A stretch of DNA of 64,000 nucleotides from an uncultured Oscillospiraceae bacterium (GCA_900548305.1 URJZ01000001.1:124001-188000); one strand, 5' to 3'; positions 27,288-36,494 are shown, numbered from the stretch's first letter. The notes: a model not told the origin generated them from the sequence alone. Translations and numbers: made by a program.

Positions 27288-27304
27288 TGGGACGAGGTAA
27301 AATT

Positions 27305-28453
27305 ATGAAACATAAAAAAATAAAATTAACAGCTTTCACACTGGCTGTTACAGTACTCCTTGCAATGGTACTTACTGCCTGTGGCTCTGAATCCAGCACA
27401 CAGACAAATGCGCCTGTATCCTCAAATACCTCCAATACAGCTCTTCCTACCAGTATTACAGACGTATATGGACGAACAGTAGAGTTACCGGAAGAAATTA
27501 ATAATACAATCTGTTTAGGTGCCGGCGCTTTGCGAATGGTATGCTATGCACAAGGTGAAGATAAAGTAATTGGTGTTGAAGAAGCAGAACACCAACAAAC
27601 CTTGGCAAAAGCATACAACTATTTAAACTACGACAAATTTAAGGATTTACCAATTGTTGGACAAGGTGGTGCAGGAGGTAATATTCCATATGAAGAAGAA
27701 ATCATCAAAGTCAACCCGGATGTTATCATTGCTGCCTACACACAACAGGAAGCCGACAAATTACAAGCAAAAACAGGCATCCCTGTAGTATGTGTTTCTT
27801 ATAACGGTATTTTTGATCCTACCATGGATCAATCCTTAGAATTAATCGGAACCCTGCTGGGTAAACAAGAACGCTGCAAAGAAGTAATTGACTATATGCA
27901 AGCAGCAAAACAAGATTTGAACAACCGTACAAAAGACATTCCTGATGACCAAAAGCCTACTGTATTCAGTGGTGCTGTATCTTTCAGGGGCGGACACGGT
28001 ATTGAAGGAACCTACGCACAATTCCCTCCTTTTGTTGCGATTAATGCTAAAAATGTGGTAGATGAAACCGGTAAAGATGGTTCTTTGATTATTGACAAAG
28101 AAAAAATACTAACTTGGAATCCTGATATTATTTTTCTTGACCCTAACAATATGCATCTAGTCCGTGATGATTATAAAGATAATGCTGACTTCTATCATTC
28201 TCTAAAGGCGGTACAAGACGGAAAAGTATATACTCAAATTGCATATAACTGGTATACAACCAATGTGGAAGTTGCCATTGCTGATGCTTACTATGCAGGA
28301 ACCATTATTTATCCGGAACAATTTAAAGATATAAATATTGTAGAAAAAGCAAATGACATTTTTGTTCATATGTTAGGAGATAAAGCTGAACATTATTATC
28401 AAGACTTAGTAGACGGCCAACTGGGATTTGGAGAACTGAAAATTGAAGAGTAA
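27305..28453 (+). CDS. ABC importer substrate-binding lipoprotein (BtuF/FepB type)
   Basis: A 382-residue lipoprotein with a basic N-terminus, hydrophobic stretch and lipobox LTAC (Cys about 26), then a Ser/Thr/Asn-rich linker and a type III binding fold (ITDVYGRTVELPEEI at the start). The family binds siderophores, cobalamin, heme or molybdate. I prefer ATG 27305, 7 bases after GAGG, over ATG 27287, which overlaps the fmdE-like stop. It is followed directly by permease and ATPase genes. The substrate cannot be read from the sequence. Confidence 0.9.
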   Translation: MKHKKIKLTAFTLAVTVLLAMVLTACGSESSTQTNAPVSSNTSNTALPTSITDVYGRTVELPEEINNTICLGAGALRMVCYAQGEDKVIGVEEAEHQQTLAKAYNYLNYDKFKDLPIVGQGGAGGNIPYEEEIIKVNPDVIIAAYTQQEADKLQAKTGIPVVCVSYNGIFDPTMDQSLELIGTLLGKQERCKEVIDYMQAAKQDLNNRTKDIPDDQKPTVFSGAVSFRGGHGIEGTYAQFPPFVAINAKNVVDETGKDGSLIIDKEKILTWNPDIIFLDPNNMHLVRDDYKDNADFYHSLKAVQDGKVYTQIAYNWYTTNVEVAIADAYYAGTIIYPEQFKDINIVEKANDIFVHMLGDKAEHYYQDLVDGQLGFGELKIEE

Positions 28454-29540
28454 TAGTGTAGCAGTAGAAAAAAAGAAGAAAGAAAAAAAGCAAAAAACAT
28501 ATCAGCAATATATCTTCTACAAAGTAATTGTTATTATTGTTTTAGTCGTGGTATTGCTTGCCGTTACCATATTCGCCATTCATGCAGGTTCCTCTGGAAT
28601 CTCTATTTGGGACGTTATTAAAACCATTTTTGGCGCAGGCACAAAGCAAACCAATTCTATTATCTTTGGTATTCGCTTACCTCGTGTTGTAACTGCTTTA
28701 ATTGCAGGAATGGCACTTGGTATGATAGGCTGCGTTATGCAAAGTGTATTGCGTAATCCACTGGCAGACGCTTCTACCCTTGGTGTATCACAAGGTGCAG
28801 CATTTGGCGCCACGGTAGCTATTATCTGTTTTGGTGCCGGAGCACAAAATACAGCTTCTGCTGCAAATGCTGTGAATATCAGCAATCCTTATTTGGTTAC
28901 TTTATGCGCTTTTATTGGGGGAGCTATTTCTACCCTAATTATACTAGGGCTTTCCCGATTCAAAAAAATTTCTCCTCAATCTATGATTTTAGCCGGTGTG
29001 GCCCTGAGCGCTTTATTCAGTGGCGGCACTACATTAATTCAATATTTTGCTGACGATGTTGAAGTTGCTGCCGTTGTGTTCTGGACATTTGGCGATTTAG
29101 GCCGTACCAACTGGACTGAAATTCTTATTATTGCCTGTGTTAGTATTGCAGCTTGCATTTACTTTATGTTTAACCGTTGGAACTACAACGCATTTGAAAG
29201 TGGTGGTCAAACTGCAAAAAGTTTAGGCGTAAATGTAAATGTAGTCACCTATGTAGGTATGGCTGTATGTTCTCTGGTTGCTTCTGTCGTTGTAGCATTT
29301 GTAGGTATCATCAGTTTTGTGGGTCTTTTGGCTCCCCACATTATGCGTAGATTTATCGGAAATGACTACCGCTTCTTACTGCCAACCTCTGCATTAACAG
29401 GAGCTGTATTATTGCTAACAGCAGATACCTTTGGACGATTAATTGTTGCACCTGTTATTCTGCCTATTGGCGCCATTACTTCATTTTTGGGCGCTCCTCT
29501 ATTTCTTTATTTATTATTTAAAGGAGTTGGAAAAGCATGA
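28443..29540 (+). CDS. ABC importer permease (BtuC/FecCD type)
   Basis: A 365-residue FecCD-family permease with a Lys-rich N-terminal stretch (EKKKKEKKQK) and about ten membrane spans. It shows the family's RLPRVVTALIAGMALG, RNPLADASTLGVSQGA and GLLAPHIMRRFIG blocks; the last is the coupling helix that contacts the ATPase. It starts with TTG 28443, overlapping the binding-protein gene by 11 bases. The stop TGA overlaps the ATPase ATG. Confidence 0.93.
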   Translation: MKSNSVAVEKKKKEKKQKTYQQYIFYKVIVIIVLVVVLLAVTIFAIHAGSSGISIWDVIKTIFGAGTKQTNSIIFGIRLPRVVTALIAGMALGMIGCVMQSVLRNPLADASTLGVSQGAAFGATVAIICFGAGAQNTASAANAVNISNPYLVTLCAFIGGAISTLIILGLSRFKKISPQSMILAGVALSALFSGGTTLIQYFADDVEVAAVVFWTFGDLGRTNWTEILIIACVSIAACIYFMFNRWNYNAFESGGQTAKSLGVNVNVVTYVGMAVCSLVASVVVAFVGIISFVGLLAPHIMRRFIGNDYRFLLPTSALTGAVLLLTADTFGRLIVAPVILPIGAITSFLGAPLFLYLLFKGVGKA

Positions 29541-30328
29541 TAGAAATTAAGGATATCGAGTTTGGATATCGTTCCAAAAACATTTTGCATAACATCTCTT
29601 TTGATATGAACGAAGGACATTGCATTGCAATATTAGGAGTAAACGGAGCCGGAAAAAGCACGCTTATCAAGTGTTTAAACCGTATTAATCCGGTACATAA
29701 AGGTGCTGTTATGATAGAAAACAGCAATATCTTACAGATTCATTTAAATGAAGTAGCAAAAAAAATAGCGTATGTAGCACAAAAAAATGAAGTATCCAAA
29801 TTAACGGTATATGATGCCATTCTATTAGGTAGAAAACCATACATTAAATGGGATGTTACAAAAAAAGATAAAGAAATTGTTGAGCAAGTAATTGAACAGT
29901 TGGAACTTCAGGATTATAAAATGCGCTTTTTAGATGAATTAAGCGGCGGAGAATTGCAAAAAGTAGTTGTAGCACGCGCATTGGCACAGCAACCCAAGCT
30001 ATTGCTATTAGATGAACCAACTTCTGCTTTGGATCCAAAAAATCAGTATGAAATGTTATCTTTGGTACAGAAAATTGCACAGCAACATCAAATCGCTGTT
30101 GCGATTGTCATACATGATATTAATTTAGCTTTACGTTACTGTGACCGTTTTCTTTTTATTAAAAATACAGAAATATATTCTTATGGCGGTATTGAAACAA
30201 TGACCGCAGACTTAATTGAAGAGGTTTATCATATGCCAGTGGCAATTGAAGAATATCATGGCATAAAAATTATGATTCCCCATCCAAACCAATTTCTTTC
30301 CCCCTCCTACTCTGCTATGAAAACTTAA
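29537..30328 (+). CDS. ABC importer ATPase (BtuD/FepC type)
   Basis: A 263-residue ATPase with Walker A GVNGAGKST, signature ELSGGELQKV, Walker B LLLLDEPTSALDP and the switch His in VIHDINLALRY. It powers import with the upstream permease and lipoprotein. The ATG overlaps the permease stop (ATGA). The last 25 residues (VAIEEYHGIKIMIPHPNQF...) are echoed by a degraded sequence about 260 bases downstream. Confidence 0.94.
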   Translation: MIEIKDIEFGYRSKNILHNISFDMNEGHCIAILGVNGAGKSTLIKCLNRINPVHKGAVMIENSNILQIHLNEVAKKIAYVAQKNEVSKLTVYDAILLGRKPYIKWDVTKKDKEIVEQVIEQLELQDYKMRFLDELSGGELQKVVVARALAQQPKLLLLDEPTSALDPKNQYEMLSLVQKIAQQHQIAVAIVIHDINLALRYCDRFLFIKNTEIYSYGGIETMTADLIEEVYHMPVAIEEYHGIKIMIPHPNQFLSPSYSAMKT

Positions 30329-30504
30329 AAATAAACTTCTTGATAAAAAACACCATTGTACCAAACATATCTGATATTATTAATTGTTTATTTTTTCTCA
30401 ATAAATAAACAATGATAAAAATTAGTCAATAACTATTATACAAACAAAAACAAATCATTTATATTATAAATGAGAGATAACTTAGTGATATAAAATAAGC
30501 AATT

Positions 30505-30585
30505 CGTATTTCAATTGCTGAAATGAACATCATAATCCCTCAGATAAATTAATTTCTTTCCCCCCTCTAACTCTGTCGTTAAAAT
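30505..30585 (+). pseudogene. Degraded copy of the ABC ATPase 3' end
   Basis: The stretch reads SIAEMNIIIPQIN-stop-FLSPL-stop, matching the C-terminus of the ATPase (AIEEYHGIKIMIPHPNQFLSPS). The bases AATTTCTTTCCCCC are shared exactly at 30289 and 30549. It looks like the end of a second ATPase copy left after deletion, next to the operon's terminator. The interval 30329-30504 is AT-rich with one hairpin (30383-30393 with 30403-30413) and no gene. Confidence 0.55.
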
Positions 30586-30626
30586 AAAAAACAGCCGGTA
30601 TTAAAATACCGGCTGTTTTTTATTTT
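30581..30626. terminator. Bidirectional terminator between the ABC operon and ychF
   Basis: A perfect 22-bp stem (30581-30602 with 30605-30626) has a GC-rich centre and A/T ends. Confidence 0.9.
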
Positions 30627-30635
30627 AATAAGTTT

Positions 30636-31730
30636 TTATACATTGAAGCGGAATAAAATAACGTCTCCGTCTTTTACCACATATTCTTTACCTTCCGAAC
30701 GTACAAGACCTTTTTCTTTCGCTGCCGCCATAGAACCGCACTCAACCAAATCATCAAATGCTACTACTTCTGCACGAATAAAGCCACGCTCAAAATCCGT
30801 ATGAATCTTACCTGCTGCCTGTGGCGCTTTCATACCGTCTGTTATGGTCCACGCTCTTGTTTCCTGAGGACCTGCCGTCAAATAAGAAATTAAACCGAGT
30901 AAAGCATAGCTTTCTCTAATCAAACGGTCAAGTCCTGATTCTGTCAAGCCCATATCTGCCAAAAACAGTTCTTTTTCATCTGCTTCCATATTGGAAATTT
31001 CGGCCTCTATCTCAGCACAGATTGGCAATACACCTGAATGTTCTTCCTGTGCAATTACCTTTACTTCCTGAAAACCTTTGTTATTTTCAATGCCGTTTTT
31101 AAAATCATCTTCACTCATATTTGCAGCATAAATCACCGGTTTGTTTGTCAGCAAAGAAACTGATGCCAGTAATTCCGCTTCTTCTTCCGTGCAAGAAATA
31201 CTGCGTGCGGATTTTCCTTGGTCCAAGGTTTCTTTTACACGTTGGAAAAAGTCATATTCGGCCTGATATTTTTTATCTGCTTTCATAAGTTTTTGTGTTT
31301 TTTCAATGCGTCTGTCCAATATTTCCATATCGGATAAAATCAATTCCATATTGATGGTTTCTATGTCTCTGGCCGGGCCAATACTGCCCTCTACGTGGAT
31401 GATATCATCATTTTCAAAGCAACGCACCACATGTACAATCGCGTCTACTTCGCGAATATTGGCCAAAAATTTGTTACCCAAGCCTTCTCCTTTGGAAGCG
31501 CCTCGCACCAAACCTGCAATATCCACAAATTCAATAGCAGCAGGTAGAATTTTTTGAGAATGATATATCTCAGCCAATACTTCTAATCTTTTATCAGGAA
31601 CAGCAACTACACCAACGTTTGGCTCAATGGTACAAAACGGATAGTTTGCAGACTGCGCTCCTGCATTTGTAATCGCATTAAATAAGGTGCTCTTGCCTAC
31701 ATTCGGTAAGCCAACAATACCTAATTTCAT
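30636..31730 (-). CDS. ychF: Redox-regulated ATPase YchF (Obg-like ATPase)
   Basis: A 364-residue P-loop protein of the Obg family that prefers ATP. It has G1 GLPNVGKSTLF, the DIAGLVRGASKGEGLGN switch block, a coiled-coil insert, NMSE in the G4 position (the usual NKxD is absent, as in YchF), and a C-terminal TGS domain. YchF binds ribosomes and affects oxidative-stress responses. The start is ATG 31730 (MKLGIVGLPNV); a TTG 31742 extension is possible. It lies just before tex in a convergent arrangement with the ABC operon. Confidence 0.96.
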   Translation of the reverse strand: MKLGIVGLPNVGKSTLFNAITNAGAQSANYPFCTIEPNVGVVAVPDKRLEVLAEIYHSQKILPAAIEFVDIAGLVRGASKGEGLGNKFLANIREVDAIVHVVRCFENDDIIHVEGSIGPARDIETINMELILSDMEILDRRIEKTQKLMKADKKYQAEYDFFQRVKETLDQGKSARSISCTEEEAELLASVSLLTNKPVIYAANMSEDDFKNGIENNKGFQEVKVIAQEEHSGVLPICAEIEAEISNMEADEKELFLADMGLTESGLDRLIRESYALLGLISYLTAGPQETRAWTITDGMKAPQAAGKIHTDFERGFIRAEVVAFDDLVECGSMAAAKEKGLVRSEGKEYVVKDGDVILFRFNV

Positions 31731-31828
31731 AGGATTTTTCAACCTCTTTCATCTTTATCATATCGTACAAGTTTATTGTTTTATTATACCGATTTTTTGC
31801 ATTGCTTGCAAGCGTCAATGATTTGTCA

Positions 31829-33976
31829 TTAACTTTTCATGGTAAGTGAAATACGTTTCTTTTCTAAATCTACCGATAATACTTTTACAGTAACCACATC
31901 TCCTACTTTTAATACTTCAGACGGATGCTTAATGTATTTATCGCAAATCTGGGATAAATGCACCAAGCCGTCCTGGTGCACTCCTATATCCACAAAAGCG
32001 CCAAAATCAATGACATTACGAACCGTACCCTTCAATTCCATACCCGGTTTTAAATCCTTCATGTCCAATACGTCACTACGCAGCATTGGAGGCGGTAATT
32101 CATCACGCGGATCCCGTCCCGGCTGAAGCAGTTCTTTTACAATATCCTGCAACGTCGGTACGCCAATTCCTAGCTGCTCCGCTGCCTGTTGTAAACCAAT
32201 TTTATCTACTTTTTCTTTTAATCCTGCTAAACTCTGCTTACCTATGGCTTTGGTATCAAATCCGCATAATGTTAACAGAGCTTTTGCCGCATCATAGGAT
32301 TCCGGATGTACTGCGGTATGGTCCAGCATATTTTTACTCTCGTTAACACGTAAAAATCCTGCACACTGCTCAAATGCTTTCGGTCCAAGCTTTGGTACTT
32401 TTTTTAATTCCGCACGAGATTGAAATGCCCCATTTTCTTCACGATACTGTACAATATTTTTTGATACAGTTGTACTGATGCCCGCAATTTTCTCCAATAA
32501 AGAAGGGGAAGCTGTATTTAAATCCACACCAACAGAGTTTACACAGTCTTCTACTACGCCGCTTAAAGCTTCGTCCATACGTTTTTTGGGCATATCATGC
32601 TGATATTGCCCTACCCCGATTGCTTTCGGGTCAATTTTAACAAGTTCTGCCAGCGGGTCTTGCAGTCTGCGTGCAATAGATACGGCACTACGCAACGTAA
32701 CGTCAAAATCCGGGAACTCTTCTGCTGCCAATTTAGAAGCAGAGTATACAGACGCCCCTGCTTCGCTTACTACCATATACTGAACAGGCGTACCCTGCAT
32801 TTCTGAAATTACTTCTGCGGTAAACAGCTCTGTTTCCTTAGAAGCAGTACCGTTTCCAATAGCTATCACAGTAACACCATGTTTGGCAATCATATCTTTT
32901 ATCACTTGTTTGCCTTCTTGCACTTTTGCCTTAGAATGAGTTGGATAAATTACGCCTGTATCTAATACTCTTCCGGTTGCATCTACAACTGCCACTTTGC
33001 AACCTGTCCGATACCCCGGGTCAAGCCCCATTGCCACATTTCCTTTTACAGGAGGCTGCATTAATAATTGACGCAAATTAACCGCAAACACTTTAATCGC
33101 TTGTTCTGCTGCTTGTTCTGTCAGTTCTGTGCGAATTTCACGCTCAATGGAAGGAAAAATCAAACGGGAATAACTGTCTTCTGCAGCTTGACGTACCAAT
33201 TCCGCACACAAAGAGTCTCCCTTTACGTAGGTACTGTACAAAATATGCAATCCTTTTTCCTTAGCCAAATCAACTGCAACTTTTAAAAAACCTTCCTTCT
33301 CTCCCCGGTCAATTGCAAGCACGCGATGTCCCACAATCTGTTTTACAGGCTGAGAAAAGTCGTAGTACTGGGCATATACTGAATCTTCTTCCGGATTTGT
33401 TGCTTTGGAGGTTAACAAAGCATGTTCCATTGTTACAACTCGCAGTCTTTTACGAATACCCGCATCGTCAGAAATGAGTTCTGCAATAATATCGTTCGCT
33501 CCTTGCAGTGCCTCTTCTACTGAGTTGACCTCCAATTCTTCGCTAAGGTAAGACAAAGCCTCCTGTTCCGGATTGATTTCTGGATTTTGTTCCAAGATAC
33601 AGTCTGCCAACGGCTGTAACCCTTTTGATTTCGCCACAGATGCACGTGTTTTTCTCTTTGGACGGAACGGACGGTAAATGTCATCAATTTCTGATAGTGT
33701 CTCTGCTTTTTCCAATGCCTGCAACACTTCCGAAGTCATAGACCCACTTTCCTCAATCAGTCGCGCTACTTCCTCTTTTTTCTTTTCCAAAGAACGCAAA
33801 TACTCTAATCGATCTGCAATTTGGCGTAATGCTTGGTCGTCTAATGACCCATGCGCTTCTTTGCGGTATCTGGCAATAAAGGGAATGGTATTTCCTTCGT
33901 CAATCAATTCAATTACTTTCTGAACTTGCCACGGTTTTAATTGAAATTGTGTGGATAACGCTGCTACAAAATCCAT
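31829..33976 (-). CDS. Tex-family RNA-binding protein
   Basis: A protein of 715 residues in the Tex/YqgF family. It has an N-terminal helical Tex domain, a YqgF/RNase-H-like fold (MGLDPGYRTGCKVAVVDATG), helix-hairpin-helix repeats (VDLNTASPSLLEKIAGI), and a C-terminal S1 RNA-binding domain (GMELKGTVRNVIDFGAFVDIG). Tex proteins affect transcription and RNA metabolism and are transcript-associated in Gram-positive bacteria. The start is ATG 33976, 9 bases after GGAAAGG. Length is about normal. Confidence 0.95.
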   Translation of the reverse strand: MDFVAALSTQFQLKPWQVQKVIELIDEGNTIPFIARYRKEAHGSLDDQALRQIADRLEYLRSLEKKKEEVARLIEESGSMTSEVLQALEKAETLSEIDDIYRPFRPKRKTRASVAKSKGLQPLADCILEQNPEINPEQEALSYLSEELEVNSVEEALQGANDIIAELISDDAGIRKRLRVVTMEHALLTSKATNPEEDSVYAQYYDFSQPVKQIVGHRVLAIDRGEKEGFLKVAVDLAKEKGLHILYSTYVKGDSLCAELVRQAAEDSYSRLIFPSIEREIRTELTEQAAEQAIKVFAVNLRQLLMQPPVKGNVAMGLDPGYRTGCKVAVVDATGRVLDTGVIYPTHSKAKVQEGKQVIKDMIAKHGVTVIAIGNGTASKETELFTAEVISEMQGTPVQYMVVSEAGASVYSASKLAAEEFPDFDVTLRSAVSIARRLQDPLAELVKIDPKAIGVGQYQHDMPKKRMDEALSGVVEDCVNSVGVDLNTASPSLLEKIAGISTTVSKNIVQYREENGAFQSRAELKKVPKLGPKAFEQCAGFLRVNESKNMLDHTAVHPESYDAAKALLTLCGFDTKAIGKQSLAGLKEKVDKIGLQQAAEQLGIGVPTLQDIVKELLQPGRDPRDELPPPMLRSDVLDMKDLKPGMELKGTVRNVIDFGAFVDIGVHQDGLVHLSQICDKYIKHPSEVLKVGDVVTVKVLSVDLEKKRISLTMKS

Positions 33977-34089
33977 ATGAATCATCCTTTCCAATTCATT
34001 CTATTTCTAAAAAAGTGTATCTTTTAAAATGCAATAAAATGTGTTATGATGAACAAACAGCATATTTCTGCTGAATTTTTTAATTATAT

Positions 34090-34345
34090 CATAAGAAAAA
34101 TTGCAAAGCAATTTTTAATAGCTAAACGCTAAAACTTACAACAGTCAAAATTTTAATTTTGTATTTGTTGCAAGGTTGTTATAGCATAGAAGAAATTGTT
34201 TTACAATTTTTAACACTGAAACGTTAAAACGCTCTTGCCGATTGACAAAATATTGAACATTGAAAGATACTCCTTTCAATATTTGTTTTGTTGCTATTAG
34301 CAGATTGTGATAACGTAAAAAGATTTCGATGCAATTTCTAATATT
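34090..34345. repeat. Intergenic block of degenerate palindromic repeats
   Basis: Within the gene-free interval 33977-34425, two 21-bp palindromes with 3-base centres stand out: AAAAATTGC-AAA-GCAATTTTT (34096-34116) and AGAAATTGT-TTT-ACAATTTTT (34191-34211). Each is followed by a similar AAACGYTAAAAC stretch. A weaker third unit is near 34318-34345. An AAATATTGAA/TTCAATATTT pair (around 34247-34283) also occurs. The palindrome type is the same as at the lepA promoter. Confidence 0.55.
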
Positions 34346-34425
34346 CAAATGAAAAATCATTTTATAAGCTTACAGAAAAAGAATAAAACGCTTTGAAAAA
34401 ATTAATCGTAAAGGAGTTATATACT

Positions 34426-34821
34426 ATGAGCAATCCTGAAATCGGAGCAAAAGCAACCAGACAACTGACTGTAACAAAAGACCAGTTGGCTTCCAGTGTA
34501 GGAAGCGGTACCGTCGATGTATTCGCTACTCCTATGGTAGCCGCATTAATGGAAGGTGCTGCATGCGACCTTGCAGCACGTTATATAGAAGATATTTATA
34601 CAACGGTTGGCTCTGAAATTTGTGTACAGCATTTATGTCCAACTGCGGAAGGTGTTACTGTAACAGCCGAAGCTGAATTAACAAAAGTTGACGGACGCTT
34701 TTTTGAATTCAAATTAACTGCAACAGATCATGCAGGTGTGATTGCCACCGGCACACATACTCGTGTGAGTGTAAAAAAAGAAAGCTTTGCAAAAAAAGCT
34801 TTAGAGCGCAAATTACAATAG
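34426..34821 (+). CDS. Hotdog-fold thioesterase (FlK-like)
   Basis: A 131-residue protein like the fluoroacetyl-CoA thioesterase FlK group. It has the FATPMVAALMEGAA segment (Thr, Glu of the active-site region) and VGSEICVQHLCPTAEG...ELTKVDGRFFEF with the conserved His. Members of this group in anaerobes hydrolyse uncertain acyl-CoA thioesters. AAAGGAG lies 9 bases before the ATG. It is followed after 14 bases by a HAD phosphatase gene, so the two are one unit. Confidence 0.82.
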   Translation: MSNPEIGAKATRQLTVTKDQLASSVGSGTVDVFATPMVAALMEGAACDLAARYIEDIYTTVGSEICVQHLCPTAEGVTVTAEAELTKVDGRFFEFKLTATDHAGVIATGTHTRVSVKKESFAKKALERKLQ

Positions 34822-34835
34822 TTACGGGAGGTACT

Positions 34836-35513
34836 ATGAAACAAGTATTACCATTTGAAACTGTTATTTTTGACTTAGACGGCACCCTGGCACAATCTGC
34901 CCCCGGTGTATTTCAATGCGTAACTGAGGCGTTACAGCGTATGAACAAACCTATTCCTGATAAAGCTACGTTACGTAAATTTATCGGTCCGCCTTTATGC
35001 CACAGTTTTATTTACTTTTGCGGCATGACACAGGAAGAAGCAGATATGGGTGTTGCTCATTACAGAGATATTTATCTAAACGGCGGTATCTATAACAACA
35101 GCACATTTCCATATATTATGGAACTACTGCAAAATTTAAAAGAGCACGGAGCAAAATTATGCGTGGCAACTTCCAAACCGGAACCAATGGCTAAAATAGT
35201 TCTGGATCATTTAAAAGTAGCTCCTCTTTTAGATTATATGGCCGGGGCAGATTTAGACGAAAGACACAGCAATAAAGCGGAACTAATCAAAAAAGGGCTT
35301 TTGCATTGCAATACAAACCCCAGTGATGCTGTAATGATAGGTGATACATACTTTGATGCCCATGGTGCCAAACATGCAAATACCAATTTTATTGGCGTGT
35401 TGTATGGTTATGGTACCCGTGAAGAAATGAAACAGGAAGGCGCTACACAGTTTGTGGAAAACGCAAAAGAATTACAGTCTATTTTGCTTCCGGATTGTTC
35501 GTATAAATTCTAA
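34836..35513 (+). CDS. HAD-family phosphatase (phosphoglycolate phosphatase-like)
   Basis: A 225-residue HAD hydrolase with motif I DLDGTLAQS (about 13-21), motif II in VATSKPE, the Lys region, and motif III VMIGDTYFDAHGAKHA. The helical cap between motifs I and II is the C1 type of the Gph/PgmB group. The substrate is probably a small phosphate ester such as phosphoglycolate or a nucleotide. Co-transcribed with the upstream thioesterase gene. Confidence 0.88.
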   Translation: MKQVLPFETVIFDLDGTLAQSAPGVFQCVTEALQRMNKPIPDKATLRKFIGPPLCHSFIYFCGMTQEEADMGVAHYRDIYLNGGIYNNSTFPYIMELLQNLKEHGAKLCVATSKPEPMAKIVLDHLKVAPLLDYMAGADLDERHSNKAELIKKGLLHCNTNPSDAVMIGDTYFDAHGAKHANTNFIGVLYGYGTREEMKQEGATQFVENAKELQSILLPDCSYKF

Positions 35514-35531
35514 AAATAGTATCTTAAAAGA

Positions 35532-35566
35532 AGAAAAGAGCAAAGCAATGGCTTTTGCTCTTTTCT
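35532..35566 (+). terminator. Terminator after the HAD gene
   Basis: A 15-bp stem (35532-35546 with 35551-35566, one bulge) ends in a T-rich tract. Confidence 0.8.
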
Positions 35567-35667
35567 ATTTGCTCGAAATTTTTTACCAGCATGTATTTTT
35601 TAATATTCTGTTGCAATAGAGCAACAAAGGTGTAATAAAAGATTTTGATCATGAACCAGAGCGTGCG

Positions 35668-35709
35668 TCTGTTAGAAATTGTGTAACTATCTCTTTCATG
35701 TTATAATAA
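35668..35709 (+). promoter_or_regulatory. Lipoprotein gene promoter, near-copy of the lepA promoter element
   Basis: TATAAT at 35702-35707 in an extended -10, with TTGTGT 17 bases upstream. Of 42 bases, 36 match 19431-19472, though the palindrome is degraded here (AGAAATTGT-GTA-ACTATCTCT). Confidence 0.55.
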
Positions 35710-35766
35710 TACAAAAGCTAAAATTGAAAAAGTACAGGAAATCTATCATTGAAAGAGGTGTTTGTT

Positions 35767-36492
35767 TTGATTCCAAAACAAAACATAATAAAAACCGGAA
35801 TTGCATTGATATGTCTTACCATGGGAATTGGTATTTTAAGCGGATGCAGTGGGAACGACCAACAAGAATCACATCCTGAAAGTAACAATTCTGTACAAGA
35901 AGAACTGTACAGCAATGTTTCGTCCCAAGAAAATCAAAATGAATCTTCCATAGAGTCCAAAACAGAAGAAACTTCGCAAAACGAAACAATTCATTTGCCG
36001 AATACCGAACCTTTGAATATGACTTTTTGCAGTGGAGCCGGTGCATGGGCAACTTATATCACATTAAACAATGACGGTTCCTTTGAAGGTAACTATCATG
36101 ACTCTGATATGGGATTTATTGGTGAAGGTTATCCGCATGGCACTATCTATATTTGTAAATTTAGCGGAACATTCGACAATATTCGGAAAATAGATGATAA
36201 CACTTACGCTATGACGCTAAATGAAATCACAACCGAAAGTACAGAAAGTAAAGAGTGGATTACAGATGGAGTACGCTACATTTCCTCAGAACCTTATGGA
36301 TTAGAAAGCGGAAAAGAATTTTTGTTCTATACACCGCAAACTTCTGTAAGAAATCTAACAGAAGAATTTATCGGTTGGGGCTATGGCAGTATTGGTCTTG
36401 ATGCCTCCCAAAAAACACTGGACTGCTACGGACTTTATAATAAAGAAATGGGATATGGATTTTTTTCAAATAAATCATCTTTTCAATCTTAA
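35767..36492 (+). CDS. Secreted lipoprotein of unknown function
   Basis: A 241-residue lipoprotein. TTG 35767 follows GAGGTG; the N-terminus has a hydrophobic stretch and a lipobox ending ILSGC (Cys about 27). A Ser/Glu/Asn-rich linker (residues 28-77) is followed by one domain with the pattern CSGAGAWATYITLNNDGSF, YHDSDMGF and GYPHGTIYICKFSG. I have seen this pattern in uncharacterised clostridial lipoproteins but know no function. It is a single-gene unit with its own promoter and terminator. Confidence 0.8.
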   Translation: MIPKQNIIKTGIALICLTMGIGILSGCSGNDQQESHPESNNSVQEELYSNVSSQENQNESSIESKTEETSQNETIHLPNTEPLNMTFCSGAGAWATYITLNNDGSFEGNYHDSDMGFIGEGYPHGTIYICKFSGTFDNIRKIDDNTYAMTLNEITTESTESKEWITDGVRYISSEPYGLESGKEFLFYTPQTSVRNLTEEFIGWGYGSIGLDASQKTLDCYGLYNKEMGYGFFSNKSSFQS

Positions 36493-36494
36493 AG

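Noticed and set aside
34090..34345. Repeats considered as a CRISPR array
   Set aside because: Units are degenerate, unevenly spaced and differ in length; no constant repeat or spacers.
34145..34360. Minus-strand frame of 71 codons in the repeat block
   Set aside because: It covers the palindromic repeats, has no ribosome site and no protein-like pattern.
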